A stretch of DNA of 64,000 bases from Prorocentrum cordatum (lineage: Eukaryota > Sar > Dinophyceae > Prorocentrales > Prorocentraceae). The DNA lies in contig CAUYUJ010000870.1 in assembly GCA_963575745.1 (NCBI GenBank), positions 44,371-108,370 of the forward strand. The letters run 5' to 3'. Made by a program: the position numbers and the translations under genes. Positions 20,761 through 31,653 of the stretch are shown here, piece after piece; position 1 is the first letter of the stretch; every line of letters starts with the position of its first letter. The notes under the pieces are model-generated. The model made no database searches. It was not told the origin of the DNA and saw only the letters and a list, made by a program, of their open reading frames with translations.

Positions 20761-20894
20761 TCCAGAGATGCTTTTCCCTCTCTCCTTCTTCTCCTCCACG
20801 TCTTCCTCCATGAGACCGCGCCCTCGCGCGCGCAATGCGAGATTGCCGCGCCCGCATTGCACGAGGAAGCTTTGCGAGTTCCCGGCGTTAACCA

Positions 20895-21080
20895 CCTGTT
20901 GTGCTGCATCCTCACATGTTGTGCTGCATCCTTTTCCTTGTTCCTGCATCCTATTCCGATGCCTATGCCTCAGTGGCTCGGCAGTGTGATGATAAGAGGT
21001 GCCTTCTCTAGCTACCCTGTGCTCCGTTTGGGAGTCTTAGGGCTCAGCTGTCACAGCTGTCCGCGCCCTGACTCAAACTC
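20895..21080 (+). mobile_element. Short insertion in the hairpin, upstream of R3
   Basis: About 190 bp lies between the left target half (GAGTTCCCGGCGTTAACCA, ending ~20894) and AAAACCAAGGTTGAC (21081-21095). It ends with CTCAAACTCAAAA, resembling the A-rich tails of the R elements. It is best read as a severely 5'-truncated R-family copy, or a short non-autonomous one, that occupied the site before R3. No ORF of note. Confidence 0.55.
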
Positions 21081-21095
21081 AAAACCAAGGTTGAC

Positions 21096-22637
21096 TTGGT
21101 TGCTGCTGGGGCTCGTGGGGCCTCCTCGTGCGGCTCGAGCTGCATTGTGCAGTCAGGGGCCTGCCGCGGGACGGCCGTGCGCGGTGGGGAGCCGTGCCAT
21201 ATCTGTCGCTCAGCAACGACAAGTGCTCCACCGACGAGCACCCCCAGGCCAGCTTGCAGGCCGCCTGCCATTGTTTGTTTGTTGATAACTATCGGTGCGC
21301 ATCGCTTGCCGCGACATTTTGTCGGCGGCCCCGTGCAGTTCGGGACGAGTCACAGTTGGGGGGCCAACTTTGGACACAGGGAGTGGGGCTATCTTGCCAG
21401 ACAGGTGGGTGCGCCTCGGGAATCGAACGTGTCAGACAGAGGTTCTTTGGTTGAAGTAGCATCTGGGCATCCCGATCTGTCCCCGACAGTACCCTTGAAT
21501 TCTGTGATTCCTTACGACTTTCGTCAGTTGGGAGCTTTTCTGCAGAAGAAACGGGCTCGTGAAGATCAATCTTTTTTGCAGCAAAGCCTGGGATTTGCAC
21601 GAGTCAAGTCTTTCAAGATGAGAACGTCAGCAGCGGGGGTATCAGCAGCCAGTGAGGTTCTAAACGGGCCTGCCGTGAGTCGTAGTCGTAGCCGTGAAAG
21701 AAAAGATGCTGGAGAGAACATGTTGGAAGTAGAAGCTAGCTCAGAGGAGGAAGAGTTCAATCCAGACAAAGCTATGGAGCAGATTTTCAGAAATTCAAAG
21801 AAAACTCAGAAAGACATCAAGCAGCGTTTCAAAGATGTGGGCAGATAGATCCAACATGTTATGCAGGACGTGCAAGTTGTTTCCGCCCGTCAAGATGCGA
21901 TGGACAAAACTGTTGCAGAACTTTCCCGTCAGGTGGCAGAGTTGCAGCAAGCCAAGACAAACAGCAGTTCAGAATCGGTTATATCTAGTCAGAGTGGGAA
22001 CGCATACGGTGGCGGCACCAGAGCATCCCGTGAACAATGGAACCCAACATATGTGCAGCTGTCGGGATGGAGTAAGGGAGCTGGCCACATCAAAAATTGG
22101 GGATCAGAGATGATGCAGGAGCCAGAGGCTTCTGCAGTGCTGAAGTATGTCAGCAACAACGCGGGTGAGGCTCAACAGTACATTGATGAAACTGAAACGG
22201 GGAAAGAGAACTCACACAGACCTTTTAGCTATGCACGCAGTCGTATCTATTTCAAGCCAGGTACGCCATCGAAGATATTGTGGGATTTTCGAAGTGAGAT
22301 ATTTGCGATGACACGGACAGACCCATTCAAAGCAATTGCGACAGAGAAGGTTCGCCCGAGCGTGGAGCCATCACCGTGGAAGAGGCCACGCAACGCGGCG
22401 GCAGGTATAGCATATGGCGTGTGGCAGAACCTCTCGAGCGTGCCTATCAAGTGCGAGTTGGGACCCCCTTTCACTTTCGTGTGGTGCTGCCCTGACCCAT
22501 CGGATCCCGCCAAAAACTTTGTTATCGCATCCTTCGGGGATAAGTCCAATACATGGAAGGTTGCTGAGGAACAAATGAAACTAGCAGACTCGACGGTGGA
22601 TGCGGCGATCTTCAAAGAGCGTCTCAGCATCTATTGA
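21096..22637 (+). pseudogene. R3 ORF1, interrupted by an in-frame TAG
   Basis: One frame from the element's 5' base to TGA 22635-22637, broken by TAG at 21846-21848 (after QRFKDVGR). The first ATG is at 21618, downstream of a segment (VIPYDFRQLGAFLQKKRARE) that has a counterpart upstream of R4 ORF1 (VSPYQFREVLSRHCKR). After an SR-rich stretch (SRSRSRERK) there is a coiled-coil-like region straddling the stop (KAMEQIFRNSKKTQKDIKQRF, then DAMDKTVAELSRQVAELQQAK). A C-terminal domain with YVQLSGWSKG, parallel to FIELKGWVTN of R4, follows. ORF1 proteins of LINEs bind the element RNA; the coiled coil fits oligomerisation. Confidence 0.7.
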
Positions 22638-22649
22638 AACTCCCCCGCG

Positions 22650-23959
22650 ATGAAAGGGGATGATGGGCACCAGTTTATCGACAGCTGGAATGTTTGTCGC
22701 ATGGGGATTGCTAGTATTGCCGAGCTTATCGATGCGTTCAGAACTAATTCAAGTCACATCTCGGGCCTCCAGGAGGCTCAGCACTTAGACTCAACGGTGT
22801 GCACACGGTTGCTAGACACAAAAGCATGGGTGTGTTTATTCAGCAACAAAGTTTCGGAGCGCAGCGCGATGGGGCGTGCTGCTATCTGTTGCAGTAAGAG
22901 CTGGGCCGCGCGCCAACATTTTGGACCCTTCAAGTCTTGCCTCAGGGGAGATATATTCGTGGATGGGCTATGGTCACGTCTTACAGTTGTATCCGCTTAC
23001 TCACCAGCTTACAAAAACAAAACACCGTGGATGAGTACGAGGCCATCCTGGATGACACCAGGGCGGCGATCGACCAGTGCAAGGCAGCTAGGCCGCATTG
23101 TTGCAGGCACATTGTTCTGCTTTGTGATGCGAACGTTGAGCTCCGACCAGGGGTGGAGGGAATCACAGGAGGATGAGTGAAAGGAGGAGTGGCTAAGAAG
23201 GAGACGGGAAGCTTTGAGAAGGCGAGGGAGGAGGGGCAGGAGCGCATGCGAGAAGCCATGCTGCCGTTCGCCAGACACTTTAAGCTCCGCTTTGCCAACA
23301 GCTTCTCAGAATGGGATCCGACGTGCAGGACCAGAATGGAGAGGGGGACAGAGAGGACACAGGAGGAGGTGGAGAAGACTGAAGAGGAGGCGGGAAGCAG
23401 AAGGAAGAGGAGGAGACAGTCAAAAGCTTCAGGACCCGTTCAGAAAGTGCTGGACTATATTGCAGTTTCTCAGGAATGGAGTTCCGATCTGGCAACCGAC
23501 GCTAGGTGGATTCGCCCGAGAGACAGCAAGCCGTGCACGGACCCCAGGCTGGAAAGGAAAAGAGAGCAGGCCCTGAGCGATCACAAGCTTCTCAGACATG
23601 CGATCCCACTCGACCGTGAAGCTCAGAGTAGCCAGGAGAAGAGAGGTGGGAGGAGGAGTGCAGTCTTCTGGAGGTTGAAAGAGGAGGAGGAGGACAGCAA
23701 AGCATACAGCGCGTTGCAGGACAAAGCATTGCGCGAGATAAAGTGCCCAGAGGCGTTGCCGGACGCAGTCGCCGCCGTGGCCCTCGGTAGAGAGATCCCT
23801 CACTCCGTTGCCCGCCCAGGGGACTCAGGACCCAGACAGACAGAGATGCAGAGAGTTGACGGCCAGGCTTCGCTCATTCAAGAAGGAGGTGTTGAGGAAA
23901 GACCAGAAGGAGGAGAAAGAGGAGGAGGAGGAAAGGTCAAGGAGAAAGAAGGAGTATAA
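22650..23959 (+). pseudogene. R3 APE-type endonuclease, frame-broken
   Basis: ATG 22650 lies 12 bp after the ORF1 stop. Motifs: DSWNVCRMG and ISGLQEAQ (catalytic Glu) in the first frame; HIVLLCDANVEL (Asp/Asn) in the second frame (about 23000-23176); VLDYIAVSQEW and LSDHKLL (Asp-His) in the third (ORF 23177-23959). These are the signature residues of the APE/EEP endonuclease that nicks the target for reverse transcription. The spacing matches R4, so only frame, not order, is lost. A Glu/Lys/Arg-rich insert (about 23335-23440) separates the last two motifs. Confidence 0.75.
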
Positions 23960-25717
23960 AACACTCGGAGTGGAGATTCGGAAAGAAAATCGGCAATTCA
24001 GAGCGCAACTGTTGGAGCACATACACAGAGATTCAAAGCGTACTCTCAAACGGACGGTGAATCAGATCAAATGTAGCGGAGTATTGACTGAAGACAGAGA
24101 GGAATGAATGAAAACACTCGGTGAGCATGTGAAATACGGATTTCAGGATCCACATATCAATCAGATAAACCATAACATATTGCAGGAGTTAAAGATGGAA
24201 ATTGATGTTTCTGGTTGCAGTGCGAACCCCAGGGCTGGTGCTATAACAATGACGCATGTTCTACACGCACGTGCACGTCTCAAAGAAGATAAAGCGATTG
24301 TTCCCCAACAGGTTACCCCTCGAATGGTGAAAAACCTCACCTGGATTTCGCTCAGAAGAGTTCTGGACATCTTCAGAGGCCTGTATGTGAGAGAACTAAA
24401 CATGCCGTTGTCGTGGCAGCACCTTTCGGTGGTGCTGATGCCGCGTAAGGCTCAAATTGAAGATCTCACACAGACACGAGCCCTTTGCTTGGTTCACACC
24501 TGTGCGACATGGTATATGATGACGTTGCTGATATTGGCAGAAGAAGAATTCTCGTCGTCACAGCATTCGCTGAATATGTTTGGGTTTCGAAAGAATCGAA
24601 AGGTGCATGAGATTGCGGCAGGTCTCAAACAGGTGGCGAGACACAGTATCGAATGGGGCAAAGGTGAATCGCTTTATTTAGGATTGGCGGATGTGAAGCA
24701 CGCATTCGAGACAATGACTTTTCAGAGAGCTGCGAACTCAATGCAACAGGTATGTATCACTTTACACCTGGGGCTGGCGATATTATCATGCTTGATTGAC
24801 AATCACGGAAGGGTCAGTTTCCAGGACACGGAGGCAGAAGACATAAAATGGGACACGATGGTCAGAACGGGGGGAACGGAGGGACCATTGGGATGCAGTT
24901 GTAAAGAGTTGGCAGGAAGGAGGACTGGGTTTTGCACTCGAACCGACGTATACCATGGAAAGACAGTTGACACACTCTGTATGGGGCGGACAATATTTTA
25001 GTGTACGCGAGAAGCAAACAGGAGTTGACACAGATGATGAGAGAAATGAGTGGCTGATTGTACGCGCACGGTTTCACGTGGAAGAAAGAGAGTCTGGCTT
25101 ATTTACATTTCGGAGGTGACCTTATCGAACAGGAAGAGCTCAATTGCAGATTCAGTGTGCTGAGCACAGATGGTGCTAGAAAGACATGTAAACTTTTGGA
25201 GATCAGCATGCAGAGAAAAAGATCGGACAATATCTCAGGGGTGCACGTTGACACGGAAATGCGTCGGCATGAGGATCTTCGTGCATTACCGGACAAGGCG
25301 AAAGCAGCTTTCTCCTGTGATGCTAAGTACTATCAATCCATACCAATTTCTTTCAAACGGAAGTTCTTGAAGTACCGATCTCGTGTGATTAGCGTTGCCT
25401 TGTACGGTGCAGAAAGAAGTACCATTGACAGAGACACAGTTCAGGCGTTACATTCGTTTGAAGGGTTCTGCCTCGCACGGATGGTTATCGGCCAGAGGAA
25501 AGACTGCTCGTGGCCAGAATTTGACATGAGGAGGAGGAGGAGGCAGGGGAGGAAAGCTTATCATGCCGCAGGTTTCCCTTCACTCGTGCAATTGTTTGTG
25601 CAGAAGCAATGGGGGTGGGCAAAGGACATCGTGCACGCAATCTTCACTCTGCATGGTAAGGGGGAGGAGGGGGGGGGGATCAACAGCAAGAACATAAAGA
25701 TAATCGGAGGAGGATGA
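23808..25717 (+). pseudogene. R3 reverse transcriptase and thumb, frame-broken
   Basis: Segments 23808-24107 (linker ending GVLTEDREE), 24108-25001 (palm) and 25058-25717 (thumb). It has LNMFGFRKNRKVHEIAAGL, motif A LGLADVKHAFETM, motif B RTGGTEGPL. A deletion with frameshift near 24893 removes about ten residues after motif B; the next frame reads WDAVVKSW...THSVW up to 24984, and one surplus G in the run 24983-24986 puts ADNILVYA in yet another frame, so motif C was WADN here too. Thumb: HSFEGFCLARM and GFPSLVQLFVQKQWGWAKD. Inactive copy. Confidence 0.75.
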
Positions 25718-26997
25718 CGAACCAAATGCAGCAAGCTGCCAAGCGCAGGAGGACAGATCTCACGGACATGAGCCAGAGACAGAACCTCTTAGAATCCAGC
25801 GCTGCCGACAGCCCTCCTGAGCCATCCTTCTGTCAGGAGCGGAAGCGCAGGCGTCTCGTGTATGAGAAGTCCCTGTCAACCAAGAGTCCATGGCTACAGG
25901 CACGTTGTCAGATGTTGCATGGGGCGGGGGACTGGGTACGACGCAGGGGAGAATTTGTCAAGGCGACCCCAGCTAGTGCGAGGCATCAAATGAGGAGGAG
26001 GCTGGCGGGTGGAGGGAAAGAGAGGACAGGATTGAGATCATGGCATGGGACCTTTGAAAAGCTTGCTGGACAGTCATGCTGGTGGGAGAAATGACACTTC
26101 TCGGAGAAAGCGTTCCGTGAATTCCTTCAGAAGGTGCCGGCAGAATGGATGGGATCTCACTATGGGACCTATGCAATTTAAGGGTGGAGGAGGCGATTTC
26201 GAGCGCGGAGGTGGAGGAGGTGTGGAGGAGGAGGAGGCGAGGAGGAGGAAGAACAGAAGGGCGACAGAGGAGGAGGAGGAGGAGAAAGAAAAGCAGAAGA
26301 AAGCCAGGATACTCGCATATAACTTGAAACAAGAAACACGGTGTGGAACCATAAGCTTCCAGGAAAGATAGGTACCATCCGGTGTCAATTCTCGGGGGAC
26401 TCTCTCACGGTTATCAATTGGCTGAGGGGGAAATGGTACACTCAGAATGAGAAATATCATAACATGTTATGCAAAACACATGTTGACATGGAGACATTGT
26501 GCAATCCATATCCCATAAGACCACCAGATTGGGGAGATGACCTCTGGCGTCATATCTACCGAGAAGGAAACGAGGAGGCGGATGAACTTACGTGGAGTGC
26601 TCGCGAGAGCCCAACCAATTCCTACATGTACAAAAATACCACAAATCTCAAGAACGGAGAAAACTTAGCTGCTCTCAGGGGTCATTTTGACGGTGGGAGA
26701 AGCGTCTCTGGAAGTGCCGTGGGCTACTGGCTGCAAGGCCTAATTGTTGATCGTACCAACCACGCAGACCTCAGAATGGCGGACCTTGCAAGAGACGGGC
26801 CTGCTTCTGGAGCATGCTGCGACGGCGATGGAGTCCGAATTTATAGCGGCATTGCGGTTGTTCCAGACCGCCCGAGAGTTCACTACAAAAATGTGCGCGG
26901 CAGGAGATGGGATTTTGGCTTCGAATTCATGACTATTGAGGCCCACTCCTCGGATGGAGGGGTGCCATTTGTCATTATATATTCACAGCTACGCTGA
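25714..26997 (+). pseudogene. R3 linker and permuted RNase H
   Basis: 25714-26094 is the linker (basic start, then QARCQMLHGAGDW as in R2 QARLGMMHASGDW). A purine-rich Glu/Arg expansion follows (about 26180-26300). The ORF 26341-26997 carries FSGDSLTVINWLRGKW, REGNEEADELTWSARES and GHFDGGRSVSGSAVGYWLQG; the final Glu helix (ATAMESEFIAALRLF) is in the next frame from about 26744. All four acids can be traced, in permuted order. Confidence 0.75.
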
Positions 26998-27329
26998 GAT
27001 ATCTCTTCTTTATTTTGTTATGTACACAAGTGCACACTTCATCGCTCGGAGTTGTTACCTCGCTCAGCTTGTGTGTGATTCTAAATTTTAGCTTCGCTTG
27101 CACGTCCCCATCCTGGAAGCACGTTGGTGTTACTCTTGGCTGTGTGGTGGTCGGGGTCTCGTTTGGAGACTTCGGTGCAATGCCTCGTTGGAGGCTCGAG
27201 CCTGTGTCTCGGGAAGGGCCTCGTTTGGAGGCGCGAGGCGCTGCGCTGCGGGTGGGACATTCGCACAGTGAGCGCTGCGCGAACGCAAAACCAAGGTTGA
27301 CGGTTTACCGCCGGCTCCCAGCGTGAGAG

Positions 27330-27480
27330 ATTTGAAAGTTCGTTTCAAGAACCAGTATTTTTCGCACCTGTAGTGGGTTGTGTCGCGTCTTTGAGTGAAA
27401 TTTTCAGGTCCATAGCTGCAGTATTACTATTGAAGCACTTGAGGGAACCGACTTTCCATGAAAACCGAATCACTCCGACG
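27330..27480 (+). repeat. Dispersed module after R3
   Basis: GAGAGATTTGAAAGTTCG, ACCAGTATTTTTCGCACCTGTAG, then TATTACTATTGAAGCACTTG and GGAACCGACTTT: the same module as elsewhere. It breaks off at about 27470 before reaching a hairpin. Confidence 0.65.
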
Positions 27481-27769
27481 GAAGAACCCCACATAAGAAT
27501 CCTCTGGGCGAATCTGGAAAAAGCCATCACCGTCGTCCTCGTGGTTGGTGAGGCGTCCTGGCTGTCTCTTCTGCGTATATTTCCTCTCGCCTTGGCGCGG
27601 GCCCCCCTTCCACTCCTTACGTTGTCCCCATCCTCGCCCCCCTGTTTGTTCCGCGCCCCGCCACCTCCTCCCCTTCCTGTTGCATGAGCGCGCATGTCGA
27701 TGTTCCTCGGCGCCGTCGCCGCCACGGCCAGCACAGGCGCGTTCTCTACAGGTCACGTCGCGCAGCCGT

Positions 27770-27860
27770 TGGGACAACCCCGCGGGCCAGGCTGTCGGGA
27801 CAACCCCGCGAGCCGTTGGCGCGCAAGACCAAGCCGTTGGGACAACCCCGCGGGCTTCGA
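27770..27860 (+). repeat. GGGACAACCCCGCGGGC short repeat
   Basis: Three near-identical copies of TTGGGACAACCCCGCGGG-type text at about 27770, 27797 and 27838. The unit is itself partly palindromic (CCCGCGGG). It borders the helicase remnant. Confidence 0.6.
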
Positions 27861-27877
27861 GCGAGGCGCAGCCGCGC

Positions 27878-28310
27878 TCAGGCGGAAGGCAGCACGAAGC
27901 CCAGCTCTGCCGCGAGCTGCTTCGCCTCCGCCCTGGACAAAACCGTTCTCTTGTCGAACTCCAGGAGCGCCTTCCGCAGGGACGCCGGCGGCCCGCACTC
28001 CAGGAACTCTCGCGGCGGCGGCCGCAGGATCAGCATGTTCCGCATGCACGTGGCGCGGGAGAACATGACGTAGAGGTGCAGCCACCACTGCTCGTCCGAC
28101 ATGCCCGTGCGGCCAGCGTCCTCGTCTCTCGCGCAGTCGATGGTGACGCCCTTGCGCAGCGTCTGGCCCTGCGACAGCGTGGAGGTCAGGTAGGACGCGT
28201 GCGTCAGGGTGAACCCCGAGCGGCGCACGCTGTGCGCCCCCGAGCTCTGCCATGTGAACTCCCTTTCGCTGGGCCTGAACATCAGCAAGCTCCGCGCCCG
28301 CGCCTCGGCC
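27878..28310 (-). pseudogene. SF1 (PIF1-like) helicase C-terminal fragment
   Basis: The minus-strand frame ending at 27878 contains motif V-like YLTSTLSQGQTL and motif VI-like LYVMFSRAT, spaced about 40 residues apart as in UvrD/PIF1 C-terminal domains. These are followed by LILRPPPREFLECGP and a helical end (LRKALLEFDKRTVL). Upstream homology stops near codon HSVRRSGFTLTH; the rest of the open frame to 28540 is translated 160-bp repeat (MGPADHVGNP), so this is a truncated remnant. PIF1-type helicases form the C-terminal part of Helitron proteins, so this and 17884-20150 may derive from the same kind of element. Confidence 0.6.
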
Positions 28311-28449
28311 TGGCCGTCGTCGTCGGCGCCTTCGGCGCCCTGTCGCAGCACCTCGGCGACCTGAGGAGCCCAAAAACTTCCTTGTTGCATCCAAAGTGTG
28401 GCCTGGGAACTGCGTTCTGGCAGCGCGAGAACCCAACATTGACGACAGT

Positions 28450-29420
28450 TACAGGTTTTGGATGACCTGCTCGGATTACCAACATGATCTGCGGGCCCCA
28501 TAGGGAGGGGGCTCCCGCCTGAGACTTCCTCGCAGTTCACTCACAGACGAGGCTCCCGCCTGAGACTTCCTCCATATTCAGGCTTGAGGAGCCCAAAAGT
28601 GACGACAGTTACAGGGTTCCGATGACCCGCTCGGATTACCAACATGATCTGCGGGCCCCATAGGGAGGGGGCTCCCGCCTGAGACTTCTTCACAATTCAC
28701 TCAAAGACGAGGCTCCCGCCAGAGACTTCCTCCAAATTCAGGCTTGACGAGCCCAAAAGTGACGACAGTTACAGGGTTCCGATGACCCGCTCGGATTACC
28801 AACATGATCTGCGGGCCCCATAGGGAGGGGGCTCACGACAGTTACAGGGTTCCGATGACCCGCTCGGATTACCAACATGATCTGCGGGCCCCATAGGGAG
28901 GGGGCTCCCGCCTGAGACTTCTTCACAATTCACTCAAAGACGAGGCTCCCGCCAGAGACTTCCTCCAAATTCAGGCTTGACGAGCCCAAAAGTGACGACA
29001 GTTACAGGGTTCCGATGACCCGCTCGGATTACCAACATGATCTGCGGGCCCCATAGGGAGGGGGCTCCCGCCTGAGACTTCCTCAGAATTCACTCACAGA
29101 CGAGGCTCCCGCCTGAGACTTCCTCCATATTCAGGCTTGAGGAGCCCAAAAGTGACGACAGTTACAGGGTTCCGATGACCCGCTCGGATTACCAACATGA
29201 TCTGCGGGCCCCATAGGGAGGGAGCTCCCGCCTGAGACTTCCTCCCAATTCACTCACAGACGAGGCTCCCGCCTGAGACTTCCTCCATTTTCAGGCCTGG
29301 GGAGCCCAAAAGTGACGACAGTTACAGGGTTCCGATGACCCGCTCGGATTACCAACATGATCTGCGGGCCCCATAGGGAGGGGGCTCCCGCCTGAGACTT
29401 CCTCACACTTTACTCAACGA
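28450..29420 (+). repeat. 160 bp tandem array, seven units
   Basis: CAACATGATCTGCGGGCCCC occurs at 28480, 28640, 28800, 28873, 29033, 29193 and 29353: spacing exactly 160 bp five times and once 73 bp (an internally deleted unit). Each unit holds GACGACAGTTACAGGGTTCC and two copies of GGCTCCCGCCTGAGACTTCC. Confidence 0.95.
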
Positions 29421-29625
29421 TGATGAGGATGAGGATGATGAGTGGTGGTGAAGATGAGTGGTGAAGAGGATGATGATTGATTGTGGGTGGTGGTGGCGAT
29501 GATGACGACGGAATTCTCATCCGCATGATGAGGCAGAAGAGGAGAGGGGGTGGGGTGAGTGTTCCTGCGCGGGGTGTGCAGAGAAAACAAGAACCCCACT
29601 TTGGATGTGGGGAAAAACAAGTTTG
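29415..29625 (+). repeat. GATGA-rich stretch and CCCCACTTTGGATGTGGGG tail
   Basis: Degenerate GATGAG/GGTGAT microsatellite followed by GCAGAAGAGGAGAGGGGGTG and CCCCACTTTGGATGTGGGG. The same succession follows the related repeats at 38.5-39.2 kb. Confidence 0.7.
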
Positions 29626-29711
29626 TTTTTCGAGTTTTCGAGCTCGCGCTCGGGAAAGCCTCTTCTCTCTGTTCTGAGCAGCGTAGCGCGAGAAAAGAGC
29701 TCTACGAGGCT

Positions 29712-29744
29712 CCGGCGGTAGCCTGGTTGACGGTTTACCGCCGG
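29712..29744 (+). repeat. Uninterrupted hairpin target site
   Basis: CCGGCGGTA (29712-29720) / TACCGCCGG (29736-29744), 9 bp. The loop has CCTGGTTGACGG, the same variant as at the R2 junction. Confidence 0.8.
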
Positions 29745-30545
29745 CCCCCAGTAATTGCAGCGCGCTGGGGAGCTAGTTGGCAAAAACTCTCCGTTATCGA
29801 TGGGCTAGAGGAATTCCGGCGCGGGGCGGAGCTAGTTGGTCGACCCGACCAGAAAGGGCAATGTGGTAACTTTGGCTCGGTTATGCTAAGATTTGAGAGA
29901 TACTTGACCATTCATTTTGAGATATCAGATTTTTAGCTCCAGCATTAGTGTTCAAACTTTATCCTAAGAGAGAATCATCTCTCTAGCGACAGTTTCACTA
30001 TCGAGACATTTGGAGGAATCGACATCAGGTTGACACCGAAAAATGCATGCATTTTTATTTTAAAAAACACATTTTTTCCACAGCGATATGCTCCGAGCTT
30101 CGATTCTGAGCACTCTTACGCGTGCAAGGATCTCCACGAGGTTCCCGGCTCAAGAAAATCTCGGCTAAGGGTCCCGTGGCCTAGGGCTGTCGTCCTCGTC
30201 GTGGGACGTGCCGCGGGGCGCCGTGGCGCCATTGCGAAGTACGACGACTGCAACACCTCCAGCAGCCGCCGCTTCTCTCTTTCTGTTTGTTGCTTGCTGT
30301 TGTCTGCGCATTGTGTCTCATTATCTTTATCTTGCTGATTTGACTGTGGGCGGCAGTGCGACGAAAATATTGTGTCTCCGTATCAGTTTCGTGAGGTATT
30401 ATCTCGACATTGCAAGCGTTCGGCATCAGAGGCTGATTTGATCGAGTCTGTAGACGAGGATTGGCTCAGAAAGTGGGGTGATCAGATACAGACGGACGAC
30501 GAGTGGCCTTAATCGTGGTGTGCACCTCCTCTGAGATCTTTCGAA

Positions 30546-31571
30546 ATGGCTGCCGCTGACGTTGCCGTGCATGACCAGCCTCTTCAGAAACGTAATCGGG
30601 AGGAGAAGGAGAGGACTAGGGCTCGTGAGCTGGAGGGGAAAGAGGGTGTCGAGGCGATGTTCCATAACATGATGTATGTGTTTGAGGATTCCACGGGGTC
30701 CATCAAAGAGAGTATCGAGGGTCAAAAAGAGCAGGTCAAACGTGTTGAGGCTACCGTTGAGAAGCAGGGTTCGGCCATCGCCAGTCTTCAAGATCGTCAG
30801 ACAGCACTTGAGACTATGGTCAGTAATATGCAGAAGAGTGCGCCTACCACATCAGGGCCCAGTAGTGGCGGTGCTCCAGTGGCCGCATCTCCGACAGGTT
30901 CTCCAGTGAGTCCGTCATTGTTCACGCCAGCATTTATAGAACTCAAAGGCTGGGTCACTAACTGGAATGATCGCACCGCTCGCTCTGAACAGATGCTTTT
31001 GTGGTCCGACTGTAAGCAGATTGTTGACAATGTAATCAAGATCCTCGGAGAAGATGATGCCACATACATTTGTCCTGATACAACTGAGAGGGTGAATGCA
31101 GGAAGGTACATGTTTGGTTCTTTCAAGATTAAGTTCAAACACGGCACTGATCGTGATGTGATCTGGCGCGTGAAACGTGACATTTATCGGGTTGCCGCCG
31201 CCATTGAGAACCGTGTGCCGCTACCCCCAGGACTTACTATTCAGCCGCCTCAGGTGCTTGTTGCTGGTGTTAATCAAAAGTTCGACCCCTCTCTCATTCG
31301 TGTGACGGTGGAGTGTCCAGTTTGGAAACGTGATCATGTGAAAGCTGGCAGCCGTTCCTGTGGAACGATTCGCTCGATATGCAATGATCTCCGTATGCCC
31401 ATGCTTGCAATCAAAGGCGAGATGCGTCCTCCTCGTTCCACGATCTGGACTATCCCTCAGAACTCAGGTGAGCGTCCCATCATGCTTGCAGAGTTCACTA
31501 CTACCAAGTCCTTGTGGGAGGTCAGCGTGGACGGTTTCACGAAGCTGCAGCGTGTGTATCCAGCGTTCTAG
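30546..31571 (+). CDS. R4 ORF1 protein
   Basis: 341 codons from ATG 30546. A charged N-terminus (RNREEKERTRARELEGKEG) leads into a heptad-like coiled-coil candidate (about residues 45-100: IKESIEGQKEQVKRVEATV, then ALETMVSNMQ), a Ser/Pro/Gly linker, and a C-terminal domain (about 120-341) starting FIELKGWVTNWNDRT and containing MFGSFKIKFKHGTDRDVIWRV. This corresponds to R3 ORF1. The layout (coiled coil plus putative RNA-binding C-terminus) is that of LINE ORF1 chaperones; no CCHC knuckle is present. The frame is also open from about 30333 to TAA 30510-30512 with homology to R3, so the ancestral ORF1 was longer or starts by another route. Confidence 0.8.
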   Translation: MAAADVAVHDQPLQKRNREEKERTRARELEGKEGVEAMFHNMMYVFEDSTGSIKESIEGQKEQVKRVEATVEKQGSAIASLQDRQTALETMVSNMQKSAPTTSGPSSGGAPVAASPTGSPVSPSLFTPAFIELKGWVTNWNDRTARSEQMLLWSDCKQIVDNVIKILGEDDATYICPDTTERVNAGRYMFGSFKIKFKHGTDRDVIWRVKRDIYRVAAAIENRVPLPPGLTIQPPQVLVAGVNQKFDPSLIRVTVECPVWKRDHVKAGSRSCGTIRSICNDLRMPMLAIKGEMRPPRSTIWTIPQNSGERPIMLAEFTTTKSLWEVSVDGFTKLQRVYPAF

Positions 31572-31653
31572 AGATCGTTCGGAGGTCAAGGCTGAAGTGA
31601 ACCGGCGTGCCTGACGACAACCTTCCAGGTCCAGTTCGTTTTCAGGACTCCAG

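Larger units (their letters stand above)
21096..27286 (+). mobile_element. Non-LTR retroelement R3, full-length but decayed
   Basis: About 6.2 kb with direct repeats AAAACCAAGGTTGAC at 21081-21095 and 27287-27301 (the A residues overlap the tail, so the true duplication may be 11-15 bp). It contains ORF1, endonuclease, RT, thumb and permuted RNase H in the same order as R4, but with at least five frame changes and one internal deletion. Leader sequence is shared with R5. It has many expanded (GAG/GGA) purine tracts, coding Glu/Arg runs, in the linkers. Confidence 0.85.

Noticed and set aside
28738-28926. MGPADHV-containing minus-strand ORFs (also at 38.4-38.8 kb)
   Set aside because: Translation of the 160-bp and related repeats; the conserved peptide reflects conserved DNA (ATGGGGCCCGCAGATCATG).
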